Below, one piece after another: positions 61,003-64,000 of a DNA stretch of 64,000 bases (the stretch's first letter is position 1; each line of letters starts with the position of its first letter). Under the pieces are notes generated by a model, which saw only the letters and a list, made by a program, of their open reading frames with translations, was not told the DNA's origin and made no database searches. The translations under genes and the position numbers were made by a program. The DNA is from Pelomonas parva (GTDB lineage: Bacteria; Pseudomonadota; Gammaproteobacteria; Burkholderiales; Burkholderiaceae_C). The stretch spans positions 1-64,000 of the forward strand of contig NZ_JBIGHV010000009.1 of NCBI RefSeq assembly GCF_043555835.1. Direction: 5' to 3'.

Positions 61003-62151
61003 ATGTCTGCCCATCACCCTGACCGTCGCCGCCTGCTGCTGGGCGGCCTGGCCCTGCCCGTGCTGACCGCCTGCGGCGGCGGTGGAGGCGCTGCGCCGAG
61101 CCCTGCGCCCGCCCCTGCACCCGCGCCGCCGCTGGCCGACATCCCGGCCCTCAAGACCCATTTCGCCGCCCATTTCAAGATCGGCATGGCCGCCGACCCC
61201 AACGGCTACAGGAACGCCATCGCCAACCCGGTGATCCTCAAGCACGCCAACTCCATCACCGGCGAGAACTGCTTCAAGCCCGCCAGCCTCGGCGCCTCGC
61301 CCGGTGCCTACAACTGGGCCACGGCCGATGAGCTGGTCGCCTTCGCCGCCGCCAACGGCATGGTCGTGCGCGGCCACACGCTGTGCTGGCATTCGCAGAC
61401 GCCCGACTGGTTCTTCACCGGCACGGCCGCCGAGGTGCGCACCAGGCTCGAGACCTATGTCCGCGATGTCGTGACGCACTTCAAGGGCAAGGTGGCCTGC
61501 TGGGACGTCGTCAACGAATGCACCAGCGACGACGGCAGCTCGGCCTGGCGCAACTCCCGCTGGTTGCAGATCCTCGGGCCCGAATACATCGAGATCGCGC
61601 TGCGCGCCGCCCGCACCGCAGACCCGGACGCCAAGCTCTTCATCAACGACTACGGGACCGAAGACCCGGCCAAGCTCGCGCGCCTGATGACCATCGTGGC
61701 CGACGTCCAGGCCCGGGGCGCACCGCTCGACGGCGTGGGCCACCAGCTGCACGTCAGCATCACCTCGCCGACGATGGCCAATGTCGACAACGCGCTGCGC
61801 AGCGTCGCCAACAAGGGCCTCATCAACCACGTCACCGAACTGGACGTCTCGCTCTACAGCGACCCCGGCTCCTGCTTCTCCAGCAGGACCGGCTGCGCGG
61901 CCGACATCACCGGCGACCCCACGCTGCTGGCCGCTGCGCTGAAGGCCCAGGCCTTGCAGTACCGCGCGCTGTTCAACGTCTTCAAGCAGCACGCCAGCCT
62001 GCAGAGCGTCACGACCTGGGGCATTGCGGACAACAGCACGTGGCTGTCGGGATTTCCGATTGCGCGGGGGAACCGGCCGCTGCTGTTCGACACGGCGGGG
62101 GCGCCGAAGCCTGCGGCCAGGGCGATCACGGATGACGGCTACGTGCCGTGA
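61003..62151 (+). CDS. GH10 endo-1,4-beta-xylanase lipoprotein
   Basis: A 382-residue secreted lipoprotein. The start RRRLLLGGLALPVLTAC gives an arginine-rich n-region and lipobox (LTAC), followed by a glycine run and a proline/alanine linker. The GH10 barrel follows with HTLCWHSQTPDWFF, acid/base Glu172 in WDVVNEC and nucleophile Glu279 in HVTELDVSLY. It should cut xylan or related beta-1,4-xylosides at the cell surface. The last 55 codons have a 92%-identical second copy at 63385-63550. Confidence 0.95.
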   Translation: MSAHHPDRRRLLLGGLALPVLTACGGGGGAAPSPAPAPAPAPPLADIPALKTHFAAHFKIGMAADPNGYRNAIANPVILKHANSITGENCFKPASLGASPGAYNWATADELVAFAAANGMVVRGHTLCWHSQTPDWFFTGTAAEVRTRLETYVRDVVTHFKGKVACWDVVNECTSDDGSSAWRNSRWLQILGPEYIEIALRAARTADPDAKLFINDYGTEDPAKLARLMTIVADVQARGAPLDGVGHQLHVSITSPTMANVDNALRSVANKGLINHVTELDVSLYSDPGSCFSSRTGCAADITGDPTLLAAALKAQALQYRALFNVFKQHASLQSVTTWGIADNSTWLSGFPIARGNRPLLFDTAGAPKPAARAITDDGYVP

Positions 62152-62216
62152 GGCGGCGTCGCGGGGTCGGACGCACTTCTTGATCTGACGCGGCAGCCGT
62201 GCCGGCTGCGCTCGTG

Positions 62217-63176
62217 TCAGTCGATCTTCTTCTTGCGCAGCTCCCAGGCCGCGTCGGTGCACAGGCCACACTGCGGGCCGACGAAGGCGCGCGCGGCCTG
62301 CATGTCGCCGCGCAGTTGCCAGTCCAGCCAGGCCACGACGGCGGCGGCCGCCTTGCCGCCGTGGGGCTGCATGTAGGTGCCGCCGTGGCCCGCACCGAGC
62401 AGGTTGGCGACGGCGACCGGCACATGAGCGATGCGGGCGAAGTCGTCCATGCCGTTGGCGTAGGCGATGTCGCTCGGGCCGCCGAGCACGTAGAAGGTCG
62501 GCGTGTGCAGCTGGTCGAGCAGCGACTTGGGCTGGTCCATCTCCACGTGCTTGATGCCCGTGCCGGGGATGAAGAGACCGCTGTTCATGACGACGACCGT
62601 CTTCACGCGCGGATCGGGTGCCACGCGCAGCGCCTGGATGCCGCCGCAGCTGAAGCCCGAGACGGCAATGGCCTTCGCGTCGAACTTGCCGAAATAGGGG
62701 CTCTTGGCGTCGGCGTTCTGCGCCAGCGCCCAGTCGATGGCAGCGAGCAAGCCGGTGTAGCTGGTGGGCGGCGGCGGGAAGACCGGCCGGCCTTCGGCGT
62801 CGAGCTGGCGCGGCGGCTGGGGCTGCGCCGGCGCGGTGGCGCCCGGGCCCGAGCGGATGCGGCCGAGCGCCACGGCGACGTAGCCGTGTGAGGCGATCTC
62901 CAGCAGGTGCATGCGCGAGCTGGCGCCGTCGTCGGAGCAGGCGCCGTTGCCGAAGACATAGAGGCCGAGTTGCCCCGGCTTGACGCCTGCGAGGCTGGCC
63001 GGGCGGTAGATGACGTGATCGGGCAGCGACGCCACCTCCTCCTTCAGCGCCGGCCATGCGCCGCTGCCGGCAGTGTCGGGCGGGTCGGCCGGCGTGGCGG
63101 CTGCCTGGGCCTGGGCCTGGGCCGGCAGCGCAGCGCAGGCCAGCAGCAGGGTCAAAACAAGGCGGGACGACATCAT
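62217..63176 (-). CDS. Secreted alpha/beta hydrolase
   Basis: A 319-residue exported protein: signal peptide (RLVLTLLLACAALPAQAQA), then an alpha/beta hydrolase resembling acetyl-xylan-esterase or dienelactone-hydrolase-type members. The nucleophile elbow is GFSCGG, and GAGHGGTYMQPHGG probably carries the histidine. A cysteine pair near the C-terminus (GPQCGLCTD) may form a disulfide. It converges on the xylanase gene, which suggests, but does not prove, action on plant polysaccharide side groups. Two adjacent ATGs (63176 and 63173) are equally possible. Confidence 0.85.
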   Translation of the reverse strand: MMSSRLVLTLLLACAALPAQAQAQAAATPADPPDTAGSGAWPALKEEVASLPDHVIYRPASLAGVKPGQLGLYVFGNGACSDDGASSRMHLLEIASHGYVAVALGRIRSGPGATAPAQPQPPRQLDAEGRPVFPPPPTSYTGLLAAIDWALAQNADAKSPYFGKFDAKAIAVSGFSCGGIQALRVAPDPRVKTVVVMNSGLFIPGTGIKHVEMDQPKSLLDQLHTPTFYVLGGPSDIAYANGMDDFARIAHVPVAVANLLGAGHGGTYMQPHGGKAAAAVVAWLDWQLRGDMQAARAFVGPQCGLCTDAAWELRKKKID

Positions 63177-63384
63177 GCGCGGCAGTGGGAGTGGGGTGGC
63201 GAATTCTGTGCCGCCCGGTCCGGGCGCTGCCAGCCAGGCGAGCGAAGAAGAAAACAGGCAACCGATGCCGGCTCGCGAAGCCGGCACCTCAGCGCAGGCG
63301 AAATTCGAGGGCTCTGGCGCCCACCTCACCCCGCCGCCAACGCCCACCCGACCGCCTGGTGCTCAAGGATGGGCAAGCCGATGG

Positions 63385-63584
63385 TCAAGCAGCACCCCAG
63401 CCTGCAAAGCGTCACGGCCTGGGGCATTGCGGACAACGGCACGTGGCTGGCTGGATTTCCCATTTCGCGGGAGAACCGGCCGCTGCTGTTCGACACGACG
63501 GGAGCGCCCAAGCCGGCGGCCAGGGCGATCACGGATGACGGCTACGTGCCAGCCCGGATACCGGCCCGCGCAGCCGGCTCATGA
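63385..63584 (+). pseudogene. 3' remnant of a second GH10 xylanase gene
   Basis: Bases 63385-63550 match 61982-62147 (the end of the xylanase gene) without gaps and with about 13 differences in 166 bases. The frame reads SLQSVTAWGIADNGTWLAG and PAARAITDDGYVP as in the intact protein, but nothing resembling the catalytic barrel lies upstream, and the frame runs on through an unrelated tail to 63584. It is a truncated duplicate, probably left by deletion after a gene duplication. Confidence 0.8.
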
Positions 63585-64000
63585 CAGCGCCGGCTGACGG
63601 GCCTCGCGCCATGCCGCCAGTTCATCCGCCGCCATGGGCCGCGCATACAGGAACCCTTGCAGCTCGTCACAGCCGGCGTCGCGCAGCACGGTGGCTTCGC
63701 TGGCCAGCTCCACGCCTTCGGCCACCACCTTCAACCCCAGCGTGTGGCCCAGGCCGATGATGGCCATCGTGATGGCGCGGTCGGTCGGGTCGTCCAGCAT
63801 GTCGTGCACGAAGCTGCGGTCGATCTTGAGCTTGTCGATGGGGAAGCGGTTCAGGTAGGCTAGGCTGGAATAGCCGGTGCCGAAATCGTCGATGGCCAGC
63901 GTCACACCGAGCGCGCGCAGCGCGTGCAGGCGCTGCAGGTTGGCCTCGGCATCCACCATCACCATCGATTCGGTCAGCTCCAGTTCCAGCTCACCCGGCA
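63579..64000 (-). CDS. EAL-domain protein (C-terminal part, gene runs off the window)
   Basis: The visible 140 residues are the end of an EAL phosphodiesterase domain. ELELELTESMVM is followed by LAIDDFGTGYSSLAYLNRFP, KIDRSFVHDM and VVAEGVELASEA, with the terminal CDELQGFLYARPM. These match the cyclic-di-GMP phosphodiesterases elsewhere in the window. The second conserved glutamate region reads EGVEL, keeping the catalytic E. The start and any GGDEF or PAS domains lie to the right of 64000. Confidence 0.92.
   Translation of the reverse strand, partial: PGELELELTESMVMVDAEANLQRLHALRALGVTLAIDDFGTGYSSLAYLNRFPIDKLKIDRSFVHDMLDDPTDRAITMAIIGLGHTLGLKVVAEGVELASEATVLRDAGCDELQGFLYARPMAADELAAWREARQPALS

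Noticed and set aside
60901..63261. A 786-codon open frame on the minus strand
   Set aside because: It is antisense to the xylanase gene and out of frame with the alpha/beta hydrolase. Its protein sequence is repetitive Arg/Gly/Ala without any domain.

Overview
The window is a GC-rich chromosomal segment (coding regions look around 70% GC) from a betaproteobacterium. The likely home is Burkholderiales, close to the Roseateles, Mitsuaria and Rubrivivax type of genome. That placement is inference from gene content: a Gram-negative porin of the Comamonadaceae/Burkholderia type, DUF1840, a regulatory PTS, a PEP-CTERM protein, NnrU, many GGDEF/EAL proteins and a dacC-ybeD-lipB-lipA cluster. I see no integrase, transposase, CRISPR array, rRNA or phage module. 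It reads as core chromosome with small accessory patches.

Layout. 0.3-4.2 kb: a permease-less PTS phosphorelay (ManX-type EIIA, HPr, enzyme I) interrupted by an opposite-strand OlsB-like N-acyltransferase. 4.3-8.4 kb: a CoA-transferase, a degenerate histidine-kinase-like protein, a TlpA-type thioredoxin lipoprotein and a DUF1460 lipoprotein. 8.4-17.2 kb: lipoate synthesis (lipA, lipB, ybeD), a D,D-carboxypeptidase, an alpha/beta hydrolase, a 2Fe-2S ferredoxin, a VanZ-like protein, hemJ, hemB and a CorA transporter. 17.2-23.4 kb: ybeY-phoH, a NarX/LuxR two-component pair, ruvAB and a porin. 23.5-28 kb: a histidine phosphatase, DUF1840 and a coupled GGDEF-EAL plus HD-GYP pair. 28-31.3 kb: a GH1 beta-glucosidase with its LacI regulator and operators, then an HU protein with a histone-H1-like tail. 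31.3-33.5 kb: a second GGDEF-EAL protein and tRNA-Leu(CAG).

33.6-38.7 kb: a lysine/aminoadipate catabolic pair (ALDH7-type dehydrogenase and saccharopine-dehydrogenase-like protein) with a divergent Lrp regulator, NnrU and a PanE-like reductase. 38.8-44.9 kb: a papain-like/alpha-beta-hydrolase fusion, a PEP-CTERM protein, glyoxalase I, a flavocytochrome c (sulfide dehydrogenase) pair and MidA. 44.9-50.5 kb: a third GGDEF-EAL protein, a UDG-family protein, rimI, tsaB, TspO and signal peptidase I. 50.5-57.7 kb is the least conventional patch: a predicted beta-barrel, a 751-residue lipoprotein, a C39-like cysteine peptidase with a small overlapping partner, and an unrecognised membrane protein. 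57.7-64 kb: an ABC-2 exporter, lactate dehydrogenase, a GH10 xylanase lipoprotein, a secreted alpha/beta hydrolase, a broken 3' copy of the xylanase gene and the end of a fourth EAL protein.

Themes. Cyclic-di-GMP turnover is heavily represented (three full GGDEF-EAL proteins, one partial EAL protein, one HD-GYP protein). Plant-polysaccharide use is suggested by GH10 and GH1 with LacI control. The observations I would follow first are a cytochrome signal peptide encoded by an intergenic palindromic repeat, the papain/hydrolase fusion, the C39-like peptidase pair, the xylanase gene remnant and a candidate small RNA upstream of hemB.
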